NCBI GenBank assembly: GCA_934394545.1
Contig: CAKRRG010000032.1
Span: 1 to 31,821, forward strand
Length of the DNA stretch: 31,821 nt
From: an uncultured Blautia sp.
Lineage (GTDB): Bacteria; Bacillota; Clostridia; Lachnospirales; Lachnospiraceae
Direction of reading: 5' to 3'
Both the position numbers and the translations under genes were made by a program. Under the pieces are notes generated by a model. It saw only the letters and a program-made list of their open reading frames with translations, made no database searches and had not been told where the DNA came from. Shown here piece after piece: positions 1-8,040 of the stretch. Positions within the stretch are counted from its first letter, which is position 1; each line of letters opens with the position of its first letter.

Positions 1-170
1 TCTTCTGTATATTTTGCTGCCAGGTTCTGCCATGCTTCATCCTGCTCTGGTTTGAAGTTTAAGTAGTAAACCTTTCCTGCTGCGTCATCAGCCATAACCG
101 GTAATGCCGGTACCATGGAAACTGCCATAACTGCGCTAAGTCCCATTGCTGCGATTTTTCTCATCTTCAT
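1..170 (-). CDS. Extracellular solute-binding protein of a (probably sugar) ABC transporter, N-terminal part only
   Basis: The reading frame starts at an ATG (170) preceded by AGGAG at 181-185 and runs off the left window edge, so only about 56 residues are visible. They form a classic Sec signal peptide: basic MKMRK, a hydrophobic stretch to about residue 24, then a likely cleavage site around VMA/DD. The mature protein opens with GKVYYLNFKPEQDEAW, which resembles the first beta strand of Lachnospiraceae carbohydrate-binding lipoproteins and secreted binding proteins. There is no lipobox cysteine near the cleavage site, so it may be released or held by its membrane partners rather than lipidated. 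Family knowledge suggests it captures an oligosaccharide or sugar for an ABC importer whose permeases would lie to the left. The substrate cannot be read from this fragment. Confidence 0.65.
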   Translation of the reverse strand, partial: MKMRKIAAMGLSAVMAVSMVPALPVMADDAAGKVYYLNFKPEQDEAWQNLAAKYTE

Positions 171-190
171 AATTTTTGCTCTCCTTTTCT

Positions 191-224
191 TTAAGAACCA
201 TTTTCTTAAGCTGTTTTTATAATA
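191..224 (-). promoter_or_regulatory. Candidate promoter -10 and 7-bp palindrome in the leader of the solute-binding protein gene
   Basis: On the minus strand a TATTAT hexamer lies at 219-224 with only a poor -35 upstream. Just downstream, 191-209 is an inverted repeat (TTAAGAA, 5-base spacer, TTCTTAA), placed between the presumed transcription start and the RBS. It could be an operator or a leader hairpin. It does not clearly match a catabolite (cre) site. This is inference from sequence shape only. Confidence 0.3.
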
Positions 225-297
225 CATATTTTTATGTTAAAAAACCATGATAAAAATTCAAGAAATATGTTCATTTTTTCAGAGAGTGAATAAAGAA

Positions 298-330
298 CAA
301 AAAGAGGACCACCAAAAGGCAGTCCCCTCT
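298..330 (-). terminator. Intrinsic terminator of fba
   Basis: On the minus strand, directly after the aldolase stop, AGAGGGGAC and GTCCTCT form a stem with one bulge around a short loop, followed by a run of T. It separates fba from the solute-binding protein gene. Confidence 0.75.
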
Positions 331-359
331 CGCATTCCGCATATGCGAAAAAATCATAT

Positions 360-1229
360 TCAGGCTTTTCCAACGGATCCGAAGATTTCCATTTTCTCTT
401 TAACAGTAGCCTTAATTGCATCGAAGCCAGGTGCAAGAAGCTTACGTGGGTCATATCCTTTACCCTGCTGATCTTTGCCTTCCTCAATGTATTTACGTGT
501 AGCTGCTGCGAAAGAAAGCTGGCACTCTGTATTTACGTTGATCTTAGAAACGCCAAGGTCAATAGCTTTCTTGATCATATCTGTAGGAATACCTGTACCA
601 CCGTGAAGTACTAACGGCATATCGCCTGTAAGCTGCTGGATCGCATCCAGAGTCTCAAAGCTTAAGCCCTTCCAGTTAGCCGGATATTTACCATGGATGT
701 TACCGATACCAGCTGCCAGGAAATCAATACCAAGATCAGCGACCATCTTGCATTCCTTAGGATCAGCGCACTCGCCCATACCGATAACGCCATCTTCCTC
801 ACCACCAATAGAGCCAACCTCTGCCTCTAAGGACATTCCATGCTCTCTTGTGATCTTAACCAGTTCTTTAGTCTTAGCAACGTTCTCGTCGATCGGATAA
901 TGAGAACCGTCAAACATAATGGATGAGAATCCAGCCTCAACACATTTCAGACATCCTTCATAGGAGCCGTGATCCAGGTGAAGTGCAACCGGAACTGTAA
1001 TCTTCAGTTCTTCCATCATACCTTTAACCATTCCAACAACGGTCTTATAACCAGCCATGTACTTACCAGCACCTTCGGAAACACCCAGGATAACCGGGGA
1101 GTTCAGTTCCTGTGCTGTAAGCAGGATAGCCTTTGTCCACTCAAGGTTGTTGATATTGAACTGGCCAACTGCATAATGTCCAGCTTTTGCTTTTTTCAGC
1201 ATTTCTGTTGCATTAACTAACTCATACAT
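360..1229 (-). CDS. fba: Class II fructose-1,6-bisphosphate aldolase
   Basis: This 289-residue cytoplasmic enzyme catalyses the reversible cleavage of fructose-1,6-bisphosphate to glyceraldehyde-3-phosphate and dihydroxyacetone phosphate in glycolysis and gluconeogenesis. The class II (zinc) signature is visible: HLDHG with the proton-transfer Asp86 and zinc ligand His87, the EAEVGSIGG segment, the zinc-binding stretch NIHGKYP, HGGTG, and the phosphate-binding NVNTE. Length matches the family norm of about 285-310 residues. The ATG is preceded by a strong AGGAGGA at 1238-1244. It is monocistronic: its own promoter lies at 1281-1309 and a terminator follows. The close subfamily also contains tagatose- and ketose-bisphosphate aldolases, but the sequence reads as a typical Fba. 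Confidence 0.95.
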   Translation of the reverse strand: MYELVNATEMLKKAKAGHYAVGQFNINNLEWTKAILLTAQELNSPVILGVSEGAGKYMAGYKTVVGMVKGMMEELKITVPVALHLDHGSYEGCLKCVEAGFSSIMFDGSHYPIDENVAKTKELVKITREHGMSLEAEVGSIGGEEDGVIGMGECADPKECKMVADLGIDFLAAGIGNIHGKYPANWKGLSFETLDAIQQLTGDMPLVLHGGTGIPTDMIKKAIDLGVSKINVNTECQLSFAAATRKYIEEGKDQQGKGYDPRKLLAPGFDAIKATVKEKMEIFGSVGKA

Positions 1230-1280
1230 GATAAAATTCCTCCTATCTTTGGAAACACCTTAACTATTTCCATTGTCTGT

Positions 1281-1309
1281 AGTTTAGCAGATTTTTCCGC
1301 ATTCGTCTA
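1281..1309 (-). promoter_or_regulatory. Sigma-A-type promoter of fba
   Basis: On the minus strand, TAGACG (1304-1309) and TAAACT (1281-1286) are 17 bp apart, and the -10 carries an upstream TGC (extended -10). It is divergent from the tRNA promoter, with an A/T-rich spacer of about 80 bp between them. The -35 is only a moderate match. Confidence 0.5.
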
Positions 1310-1390
1310 CCTCTTTGAAAAAAAAATGAGTTGTTGATTGTTTTTTTCACTTCTTTCACAAAAAAGCAGCAAAAAAACTGAAAAAACATC

Positions 1391-1419
1391 TTGCAAAAAT
1401 TGTCTCTATTGTATATAAT
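1391..1419 (+). promoter_or_regulatory. Promoter of tRNA-Tyr
   Basis: TTGCAA (1391-1396) and a perfect TATAAT (1414-1419) are separated by 17 bp. Transcription would start around 1426, only a few bases before the mature tRNA 5' end at 1433. Confidence 0.8.
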
Positions 1420-1432
1420 GGGACTCGTTCAT

Positions 1433-1514
1433 GGATGGATTCCCGAGTGGCCAAAGGGGACAGACTGTAAATCTGCTGGCGATGCCTTCGAAGGTTCGAA
1501 TCCTTCTCCATCCA
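1433..1514 (+). tRNA. tRNA-Tyr (anticodon GTA)
   Basis: An 82-nt class II tRNA. The acceptor arms GGATGGA (1433-1439) and TCCATCC (1507-1513) pair perfectly, with discriminator A1514. The anticodon loop CTGTAAA carries GTA at 1467-1469. A long variable arm, typical of bacterial tRNA-Tyr, precedes the T-arm GAAGG-TTCGAAT-CCTTC (1490-1506). The 3' CCA is not encoded (CTA follows), so the CCA-adding enzyme encoded at 12586-13926 would be needed. The T-arm and 3' acceptor sequence recur twice downstream. Confidence 0.96.
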
Positions 1515-1521
1515 CTACCTT

Positions 1522-1547
1522 CCCGGGCATAATGTCCGGGAATTTTT
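1522..1547 (+). terminator. First terminator after tRNA-Tyr
   Basis: A CCCGG(G)CA / TG(T)CCGGG stem at 1522-1540 is followed by AATTTTT. It is the first of three near-identical hairpins created by the tandem repeat. Confidence 0.8.
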
Positions 1548-1600
1548 CTGTCATACACCAAATCGGTTCGAATCCTTCTCCATCCACTACTTCACCCCCC

Positions 1601-1626
1601 CCCGGGCATATTGTCCGGGAATTTTT
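1601..1626 (+). terminator. Second terminator copy
   Basis: CCCGGGCATATTGTCCGGG plus AATTTTT, the second repeat copy. It directly abuts the C9 run at 1595-1603. Confidence 0.7.
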
Positions 1627-1675
1627 CTGTCATACACCAAATCGGTTCGAATCCTTCTCCATCCACTACTTCAAA

Positions 1676-1703
1676 TCCCGGGCATATTGCCCGGGATTTT
1701 TTT
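1676..1703 (+). terminator. Third terminator copy
   Basis: A perfect 9-10 bp stem (TCCCGGGCA / TGCCCGGGA) followed by seven T. It is the best-formed of the three copies and may represent the original tRNA terminator. Confidence 0.75.
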
Positions 1704-1716
1704 GTCATACTTATCA

Positions 1717-1748
1717 TAAAATGTCGGGGCTTTTGCCCCGACATTTTA
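1717..1748. terminator. Bidirectional terminator between tRNA-Tyr and the GH13 gene
   Basis: A perfect 14-bp stem (TAAAATGTCGGGGC and its complement) around TTTT at 1731-1734. It begins at the stop codon of the minus-strand glycosidase gene and has T-rich flanks on both strands, so it can stop transcripts from either side. Confidence 0.85.
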
Positions 1749-3878
1749 ATCTTCTACAAAAATAGTCGGATTCTCACATTTATGGTACAGTACCATAGCA
1801 CCAAATGCAGGCATTGGCACCTTGATCACACCGGCCTTAGCCGTATACTCATATTCTTCTGTCGTATAGCCATCACGATAAGACAGCATAATTCTCTTCA
1901 GTACAGAATCCTTCAATCTGCTGATTCCGGTCTTCCACACTTCAATCTCAACTTCACGATCCTCATTCCGGTTATTCAGAATCACGATCATTCTCTCATC
2001 ATGGGAAAATCTTCCGAAGCAAAGTCCCTGATAGTCATTCCAAAGGAACACTAAGGAACCATTGTTAAGAAACTTATACTGCTTATGGATTCTGATCATA
2101 TCCCTGTGGAATGCAATCATCATCTGATCCTCATGTCCCCACGGATAGGTCCTTCTGTTATCCGGATCTGTAAATCCACAAACACCAGCCTCATCTCCAT
2201 AATAAACAGTAGGCGCACCCGGCCATGTCATCTGTACTACAACACCCTCACGCATAACTGCCGGATTGACATTCTGGGAAGCAGCCTCAGCACCTGCGTA
2301 GGAAATCCGCCCAACCCGGCGGTTGGTTCTTGTCAGGAATCTGGAATGGTCATGGTTAGACAGCTCATTCATGGAGGTATACAAAGCAGACATATGAAGA
2401 GATTTCATATGAGTCTTCATTGCTCCGATAAAAGCATCACTGTTTCCGTAAAGATCATCCCTGCACTCATCACTGTGCTTCTCCATTCCTGTAAGGAACC
2501 AAGTCAATGGCTCCATAAAGGCATCATAGTTCATAACGGTATCCCATTCATCGCCCTGAAGCCATTTCTCCGGATTTCCATAATGCTCTGCAAGAATAAT
2601 CGCATTCGGATTTGCCTCTTTTACAGCTTTTCGGAAATCTTTCCAGAACTGATGGTTAAACTCATTGCTATGACCAAGATCCGCAGCCACATCTAATCTC
2701 CAGCCATCCACATTATAGGGCGGAGATACCCACTTGCGTCCTACCTCCAGAATCTTGTCATAAAGTTCTCTGGAAGCCTCATAGTTCAGCTTCGGTAAAG
2801 TATCATGTGTCCACCATCCATCATAAGTAGGATTATATGGCCAACGGTTTTCATCATAAAAATTAAAATAATATCTGTACGGACTATCTGCTGAAATATA
2901 AGCTCCCTTCGGATATCCCTCCTGATTCTCATAAATCCGCTCTCTGTCCATCCATTTGTTAAAAGATCCACAATGGTTGAACACACCATCCAGTATCACC
3001 TTCATGCCTCTCTTATGGACTTCCTCCACAAGTCTGGCAAACAATTCATTACTGGCTTCCAGATTCCGCTTATCCGTCACACGCTTAATAAACTTCTGCG
3101 CATGGGCATTCTCCCTGTCCCCCTCATTCAGAAGGCCGCCTTCCATATCTTCTGCAATTTTTCCATAATGAGGATCCACATACTCATAATCCTGAATATC
3201 ATACTTATGGTTACTTGGAGAAACAAAAATAGGATTCAGATAAAGCACCTCAATCCCCAGATCCTGAAGATAATCCAGCTTATCCATAATCCCCTGCAGA
3301 TCCCCGCCATAAAACTCACGGACACCCATAACTGCCGGAATCTTTCCCCAGTCTCTTACTCTGGAGGTCATATCTCCAATATAAAAGTACTCACGATCCT
3401 CCACATCATTGGTAGGGTCTCCGTTACAGAAACGATCCACAAAAATCTGATACATAACAGCACCCTTCGCCCACTCCGGAGTATCATAATCCGGATAGAT
3501 TTCGAACTCCAGACGCTCCTCATGATTCACGGAAACACCCTGATAGTTATAATAACAGGTTACCCATCCGTAAATGATCTCAAAATGATAGCGGATGATT
3601 TCTTCTCCCATGATAATGGAAGTTTCATAATAATCAAATCCATTTGATTGGGCACATGGTTCCATCTTCTGACGTTTTCCATCGTAAACAAGATAGACCA
3701 TATCTACATTATTACGCTTCGTACGGAAGCGGATGCGGACTTTTTCTCCTGCTTTGGGATTTGACGGACAACGGTAATAATCAGAACCATCGCTAAACAA
3801 TGCCTCTGTATTTAAAACCGGTCTCATATTCAATATATATTGCATTTTCTTCATTATATCTGCATTATTACAATCCAT
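1746..3878 (-). CDS. GH13 alpha-glycosidase (neopullulanase / cyclomaltodextrinase type)
   Basis: A 710-residue protein without a signal peptide, so probably cytoplasmic, acting on maltodextrins, cyclodextrins or pullulan fragments. The N-terminal ~130 residues look like the CBM34-type beta domain of neopullulanases. The catalytic barrel starts around YQIFVDRFCNGDP. GH13 catalytic residues are readable: nucleophile Asp396 in GWRLDVA, acid/base Glu431 in LAEHYG, and transition-state Asp510 in NHDHSRF. A C-terminal beta domain follows. The ATG (3878) has AGAGGGA just upstream; internal Met codons at residues 9, 12 and 18 are alternative starts. It stands alone between two terminators with its own promoter. 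Exact specificity cannot be read from the sequence. Confidence 0.9.
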   Translation of the reverse strand: MDCNNADIMKKMQYILNMRPVLNTEALFSDGSDYYRCPSNPKAGEKVRIRFRTKRNNVDMVYLVYDGKRQKMEPCAQSNGFDYYETSIIMGEEIIRYHFEIIYGWVTCYYNYQGVSVNHEERLEFEIYPDYDTPEWAKGAVMYQIFVDRFCNGDPTNDVEDREYFYIGDMTSRVRDWGKIPAVMGVREFYGGDLQGIMDKLDYLQDLGIEVLYLNPIFVSPSNHKYDIQDYEYVDPHYGKIAEDMEGGLLNEGDRENAHAQKFIKRVTDKRNLEASNELFARLVEEVHKRGMKVILDGVFNHCGSFNKWMDRERIYENQEGYPKGAYISADSPYRYYFNFYDENRWPYNPTYDGWWTHDTLPKLNYEASRELYDKILEVGRKWVSPPYNVDGWRLDVAADLGHSNEFNHQFWKDFRKAVKEANPNAIILAEHYGNPEKWLQGDEWDTVMNYDAFMEPLTWFLTGMEKHSDECRDDLYGNSDAFIGAMKTHMKSLHMSALYTSMNELSNHDHSRFLTRTNRRVGRISYAGAEAASQNVNPAVMREGVVVQMTWPGAPTVYYGDEAGVCGFTDPDNRRTYPWGHEDQMMIAFHRDMIRIHKQYKFLNNGSLVFLWNDYQGLCFGRFSHDERMIVILNNRNEDREVEIEVWKTGISRLKDSVLKRIMLSYRDGYTTEEYEYTAKAGVIKVPMPAFGAMVLYHKCENPTIFVED

Positions 3879-3915
3879 AACATCCCTCTTTCATATCATT
3901 AACGCCTTAGATTTT

Positions 3916-3944
3916 ATTTTAACTGAAATTCCGTGTTTCCACAA
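3916..3944 (-). promoter_or_regulatory. Promoter of the GH13 glycosidase gene
   Basis: On the minus strand TTGTGG (3939-3944) and TAAAAT (3916-3921) lie 17 bp apart, giving a leader of about 30 nt. Confidence 0.6.
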
Positions 3945-4230
3945 CATCTAAAATTCGGCTTATTCTCCAAATTTCTGCCCATCTTACCGACGATTTCACC
4001 AATTACCATTCCTCATCAGACCGGTAAACATCAAAAATCCATTGCCTATCCCCTTAACGTAAAAAAGACAGCCGGTAAAAGCTGTCTTTTTTGGAGAAGG
4101 TATTTCTTCTTATGGGGTGTAGCAAAAACTATATAATGTATTGGGGGGTTTTTACGATGTATATAGTACCATGTGTCCACCAAAAAGTGTGCACAAACTT
4201 CACAAAAATCATCATTATTTTTTGTGCATG
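3945..4230. other. Intergenic stretch between ftsH and the GH13 gene
   Basis: It holds the bidirectional terminator at 4061-4092 and otherwise no supported gene. An A/T-rich hairpin (CACAAAAA / TTTTTGTG, minus strand) follows the ftsH stop at 4200-4226. A TATAAT on the plus strand near 4131 has no good -35. Short plus-strand frames here run antisense into ftsH and lack family resemblance. Confidence 0.6.
4061..4092. terminator. Bidirectional terminator downstream of ftsH
   Basis: A perfect 12-bp stem AAAAAAGACAGC / GCTGTCTTTTTT with an 8-base loop, T-rich on both strands. It is the likely end of the tilS-hpt-ftsH transcript, about 140 nt after the ftsH stop. Confidence 0.8.
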
Positions 4231-6081
4231 TTATATACCTTCGGAAGTTTCACCCTGTTTTTCCATTGTAAAAAGTGCTTCAAACTCATCTCGATGTACT
4301 TTTTCCTTCTCGAGAAGAAGCTTCGCACAGCCATGAAGAACATCCATATGCTCTGAAATAATCTTCTTCGCTTTGTCATGACAGTCTCCGATAATACTGT
4401 GGATCTCACTGTCAATTGCCTTGGCAATATCTTCACTATACCCTCTTGTATGTGCCAGATCCCTGCCGATAAATACTTCATCGTCATCATCCCCATAGGA
4501 AACCAGACCAATTTTGTCTGACATTCCATACTTGGTTACCATAGCTCTGGCTTCACTGGTAGCCCTCTTAATATCATTAGACGCACCTGTGGTTATATCA
4601 CCAAAAATCAGTTCTTCGGCTACACGGCCTCCAAGAAGCGTCGTAATATCCTGAAGCATTTTCCCCTTAGTGTTAAACATCTCATCATTCTCAGGCAAAG
4701 GCATAGTATAGCCTGCTGCTCCCATTCCTGTAGGAATGATGGAAATCGTATAAACAGGCTCCATATCCGGCAATACATGGAACAGGATTGCATGACCGGC
4801 CTCATGATAAGCCGTAATTCTCTTCTCTTTCTCTGAGATTACCTTGCTCTTCTTCTCTGCGCCAATCCCCACTTTGATAAATGCGTTCTTAATATCCTTC
4901 TGACGGATAAACACATGACCTTTTCTTGCAGCTGCAATTGCAGCCTCGTTCATCAGGTTCTCAAGATCAGCACCTGTAAATCCGGCTGTAGTCTGAGCGA
5001 TTTGTTTCAGGTCCACATCTTCTCCAAGAGGTTTATCCTTGGCATGAACCTGAAGGATTTCCTCTCTGCCCTTAATATCCGGACGGCCAACTCCCACCTT
5101 GCGGTCAAAGCGTCCCGGACGAAGAATGGCCGGATCCAGAATATCCACACGGTTCGTAGCTGCCATTACAATGATTCCTTCATTTACTCCGAAACCATCC
5201 ATCTCCACGAGAAGCTGGTTCAGTGTCTGCTCTCTTTCATCATGGCCGCCACCCATACCGGTTCCTCGCTGCCTTGCAACTGCATCGATCTCATCAATAA
5301 AAATAATACAAGGGGCATGTCGCTTTCCCTCTTCGAAAAGATCTCTTACACGGGATGCACCTACACCAACAAACATTTCCACAAAATCAGAACCTGAAAT
5401 TGAGAAAAACGGAACTCCTGCTTCTCCTGCAACAGCCTTGGCAAGAAGCGTCTTACCGGTTCCCGGAGGGCCTACAAGGATGACTCCCTTGGGGATTCTT
5501 GCTCCAACCTTGGTATATTTCTGAGGATCCTTAAGGAAGTCTACAACCTCCTTCAGTTCCTCCTTTTCTTCCTCCAGTCCTGCTACATTCTGAAAAGTTA
5601 CCTTCTTATCATCCGGCATGGACATTCTTGCCCTGCTTTTGCCAAAATTCATCATCTTGGCATTGGTACCGCCGCCACCGCCAGACATCTGACGGCTCAT
5701 CATCAGCATAAGGAAAATGATAAGACCACAGGTAAGAAGCATAGGAAATACAGAGTTCATAAATACACTCTGCTTCGGCACATCCTCAACAGCAGGATCA
5801 AGCCCGTTCTCACGAAGAAGCTTTTCTGCCTCATTTACATCTGCCACATAAATACGCTTCTGTCCTTCACCGCTTATGTTCACGATCACAGAACCTGTTG
5901 GAACCTCGCTGTTCTGATGAATCGTGGCGCTGGTTACCTTTCCGTCCTCTGCTGCCTGTTCCAGCTGTCCATAAGTGTAATTGCTCTGAACAGACACCTG
6001 ATTATTCAGATACAGATAACCGGCAACCAAAGCTACGATCAGGACAAGATACAAGCCAATTCTGCCTGACTGCTTATTCAC
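4231..6081 (-). CDS. ftsH: ATP-dependent zinc metalloprotease FtsH
   Basis: A membrane-anchored AAA+ protease that degrades misfolded membrane proteins and regulatory substrates. I take the start as GTG at 6081, preceded by AGGAG at 6092-6096. This gives 616 residues beginning [12 protein letters not shown], while the frame upstream merely overlaps hpt. Two membrane segments (about residues 8-25 and 110-130) flank an extracytoplasmic domain. A glycine-rich GGGGG linker follows. The AAA module has Walker A GPPGTGKT with Lys210, Walker B Asp263-Glu264 (FIDEID), and the SRH segment ending in RPGRFDR. The protease has zinc motif HEAGH with His426, Glu427 and His430. It lies directly after hpt (16-bp gap), as in B. 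subtilis tilS-hprT-ftsH. Confidence 0.96.
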   Translation of the reverse strand: MNKQSGRIGLYLVLIVALVAGYLYLNNQVSVQSNYTYGQLEQAAEDGKVTSATIHQNSEVPTGSVIVNISGEGQKRIYVADVNEAEKLLRENGLDPAVEDVPKQSVFMNSVFPMLLTCGLIIFLMLMMSRQMSGGGGGTNAKMMNFGKSRARMSMPDDKKVTFQNVAGLEEEKEELKEVVDFLKDPQKYTKVGARIPKGVILVGPPGTGKTLLAKAVAGEAGVPFFSISGSDFVEMFVGVGASRVRDLFEEGKRHAPCIIFIDEIDAVARQRGTGMGGGHDEREQTLNQLLVEMDGFGVNEGIIVMAATNRVDILDPAILRPGRFDRKVGVGRPDIKGREEILQVHAKDKPLGEDVDLKQIAQTTAGFTGADLENLMNEAAIAAARKGHVFIRQKDIKNAFIKVGIGAEKKSKVISEKEKRITAYHEAGHAILFHVLPDMEPVYTISIIPTGMGAAGYTMPLPENDEMFNTKGKMLQDITTLLGGRVAEELIFGDITTGASNDIKRATSEARAMVTKYGMSDKIGLVSYGDDDDEVFIGRDLAHTRGYSEDIAKAIDSEIHSIIGDCHDKAKKIISEHMDVLHGCAKLLLEKEKVHRDEFEALFTMEKQGETSEGI

Positions 6082-6097
6082 TTGTATAAATCTCCTT

Positions 6098-6625
6098 TCA
6101 TTCGAATTCCACCACTCCGATATATGGCAGATTTCTGTATTTCTGGGCATAATCAAGACCATAGCCCACAACAAACTCATCTGGAATATTGAAGCAGCAA
6201 TAATCCACATCAACACCCTCTACTACTCTGCGATCTGGTTTATCCAGTAACGTACAAAGTCTTACGCTGTTTGGATTACGTCTCTTCAGAACATCCAGCA
6301 GATAGCTTAAGGTTCTTCCTGAATCAATAATATCCTCCACTACAAGAACCTCTTTATCCTCAAGAGGCTGATCCAGATCCTTCACAATCCTTACAACTCC
6401 ACTTGATTTCGTATCATCTCCATAGCTGGATACAGACATGAAATCAAGAGTTACCGGTACTGTGATTCTCTTTGCCAGCTCGCACATGAAAAATACGCCG
6501 CCTTTAAGTACGCAGATCATATGGATTTCTTTTCCCTTATACTCTTCACTGATCTGAGCCGCTACTTCGCAGATGCGCTTCTCCACAGTTTCCTCATCCA
6601 GTAAAACTCTGATTCTTTCACTCAT
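6098..6625 (-). CDS. hpt: Hypoxanthine-guanine phosphoribosyltransferase
   Basis: A 175-residue purine salvage enzyme that transfers the phosphoribosyl group of PRPP to hypoxanthine or guanine, giving IMP or GMP. The PRPP-binding loop VVEDIIDSGRT (Glu97-Thr105) and the upstream LKGG loop (about residues 40-43) are intact. The C-terminal IPDEFVVGYGLDY motif is typical of bacterial HPRT. The start ATG overlaps the end of tilS by 8 bp, implying translational coupling. Length and position between tilS and ftsH match the conserved Firmicute order. Confidence 0.96.
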   Translation of the reverse strand: MSERIRVLLDEETVEKRICEVAAQISEEYKGKEIHMICVLKGGVFFMCELAKRITVPVTLDFMSVSSYGDDTKSSGVVRIVKDLDQPLEDKEVLVVEDIIDSGRTLSYLLDVLKRRNPNSVRLCTLLDKPDRRVVEGVDVDYCCFNIPDEFVVGYGLDYAQKYRNLPYIGVVEFE

Positions 6626-8021
6626 GATTATCTTTTCCTCCTTGGTATTGTATTTCCAATATTCTCCTGGTTCTGGGAGTAATCTTATAATTCTCGTTTA
6701 TCCTGCCTCCCACCACCCATAAAACCTCACAGCCTGTGCACAGAAGCAAAATTCTATCTCGTTCCTCTGATGGAATCTTCTGATCTATAAAATAACGATT
6801 CAGCCGTTTACGGCTTCCCTTGCTATCCACGATCAGAAAATCTCCCGGCTGTCTGGTCCGGATGGACAGTTCCTGTTCTATTTTATCATAATCCAGCCAT
6901 TTCGTATACGTTTTTTCTTCAATCTTCTGGCCTTCATTGGAAAATATTTTTAAACGGAAGCCCAACTCTTCAAAATTTGTGGACAATTCTGATTTTTCCT
7001 GAGGCTTAGCCCTTCCCAAAAAAATCCCTCCATAAGTTCTAAGAGCAATAAGCTCGTAGGGCAGGTTTATTCGACGCCCAACCTGAAGAGAAACAAGCTT
7101 TTCTATATTTTTCACATGAACGGCTGTGAAATCCTTACGCTTCCCGGCCAGTTCTTCAAAAACCTGAAGGATTCCGTAAGAGGCTGCCACAGGCTCCTCT
7201 TTCCACAACGCTTCTGCGAGAAAAATCCCCTGGTCACGCCTCTCCCCATATTTCTTTATAAGCTCTGCTCCCTGACGGGAAAGATACTCCTCCGCTTCCC
7301 TTACCAACTCTGCGGTCTCCGCCATATGCCGGATGGCTGCCGGATTGATCTGCTCCGTAAGAAGAGGCAGAACCTGATGGCGAAGCCTGTTTCTGGTGTA
7401 ATCATCTGTAAGATTAGTGCTGTCTGTTACATATGGAATCTGTTCTTCTGCTAAATAATCAACTATTTCCTGTTTATTCAAACACAGGACCGGACGAATA
7501 AGCCTGTCTCTTACTGGCAAAATAGATGCCAATCCTTTCAACCCGGTTCCACGGCAAAGATTGTGAAGCAACGTTTCCGCCACATCATTTTCATTATGGG
7601 CCAAAGCAATACGAACCCTTTCTTCACCATCCAGGCACTTCTCATAAGCGCCCGGTTCCGTTTTTTTAAACTCTATCTGCGCCCTGGCAAAAGCCTCCTG
7701 CCGCACCTTTCTCCCTGCTTCCTCAAGCCCTGTTTTCCACTTTTTCGCAAGCTCCGGTACCGGATAATGGTAGGAAAAGAATAAAATTCCCCATTTCCGG
7801 CAGATTTCCTTTACTAATTCTTCATCACGGTCTGCTTCATTCCCACGGATTCCATGGTGTACATGCACCGCACACAGAAAAAAGGACACCTCACTTTGAT
7901 ATCTTTTTAGCATTTCCAGCATTGCCATCGAGTCCCCTCCACCGGAAACTCCGGCAAACACCACATCTCCTGCCTCTATCATGCTATGTTCTTTAATATA
8001 TGCTTTTACCTTCTGATACAT
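6618..8021 (-). CDS. tilS: tRNA(Ile)-lysidine synthetase
   Basis: A 467-residue enzyme that modifies C34 of tRNA-Ile (CAU) to lysidine, so that the tRNA reads AUA and is charged with isoleucine; this is essential in bacteria. The PP-loop ATP pyrophosphatase signature SGGGDS (residues 26-31) sits at the usual N-terminal place. It is followed by HVHHGIRG, the NRLRHQVLPLL region, and a C-terminal TilS domain with the conserved RTRQPGD and KRLNRYFIDQKIP segments. The ATG at 8021 lies 19 bp after the spoIIE stop with an AGAGG upstream. The 3' end overlaps hpt. Confidence 0.95.
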   Translation of the reverse strand: MYQKVKAYIKEHSMIEAGDVVFAGVSGGGDSMAMLEMLKRYQSEVSFFLCAVHVHHGIRGNEADRDEELVKEICRKWGILFFSYHYPVPELAKKWKTGLEEAGRKVRQEAFARAQIEFKKTEPGAYEKCLDGEERVRIALAHNENDVAETLLHNLCRGTGLKGLASILPVRDRLIRPVLCLNKQEIVDYLAEEQIPYVTDSTNLTDDYTRNRLRHQVLPLLTEQINPAAIRHMAETAELVREAEEYLSRQGAELIKKYGERRDQGIFLAEALWKEEPVAASYGILQVFEELAGKRKDFTAVHVKNIEKLVSLQVGRRINLPYELIALRTYGGIFLGRAKPQEKSELSTNFEELGFRLKIFSNEGQKIEEKTYTKWLDYDKIEQELSIRTRQPGDFLIVDSKGSRKRLNRYFIDQKIPSEERDRILLLCTGCEVLWVVGGRINENYKITPRTRRILEIQYQGGKDNHE

Positions 8022-8040
8022 GCTATATCTGCCTCTGTTT

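Larger units (their letters stand above)
1493..1703 (+). repeat. Three tandem copies of the tRNA-Tyr 3' end plus terminator
   Basis: The sequence from GGTTCGAATCC through TCCATCCACTAC, followed by a CCCGGGCAT/ATGTCCGGG-type hairpin and a T-run, appears at 1493 (the real tRNA), 1565 and 1644. The periods are 72 and 79 bp. Copies 2 and 3 begin inside the T-stem: ATC replaces the GAA on its 5' side. They have no 5' acceptor, D-arm or anticodon arm, so they cannot be tRNAs. The linker CTGTCATACACCAAATC is identical at both junctions. Copy 2 contains a run of nine C (1595-1603). Tandem duplication by slippage or unequal crossing-over is the simplest origin; repeated integration and excision at the tRNA 3' end is an alternative. 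Confidence 0.9.

Noticed and set aside
1493..1703. CRISPR-like array
   Set aside because: Only three copies, with near-identical rather than unique spacers, and the repeat is plainly the tRNA 3' end plus terminator.
1391..2054. Two overlapping plus-strand reading frames across the tRNA and its repeats
   Set aside because: They translate the tRNA, the repeated terminators and the antisense of the glycosidase; the repeated peptide is only the DNA repeat read in frame. No RBS or family resemblance.
4091..4356. Small plus-strand genes downstream of ftsH
   Set aside because: Frames are antisense to the ftsH 3' end, Cys/Phe/His-rich with no family match, no good RBS, and the nearby TATAAT has no -35.
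6082..6216. N-terminal extension of FtsH
   Set aside because: The frame continues upstream inside hpt but reads out-of-family sequence; the GTG at 6081 with AGGAG gives the normal FtsH N-terminus.
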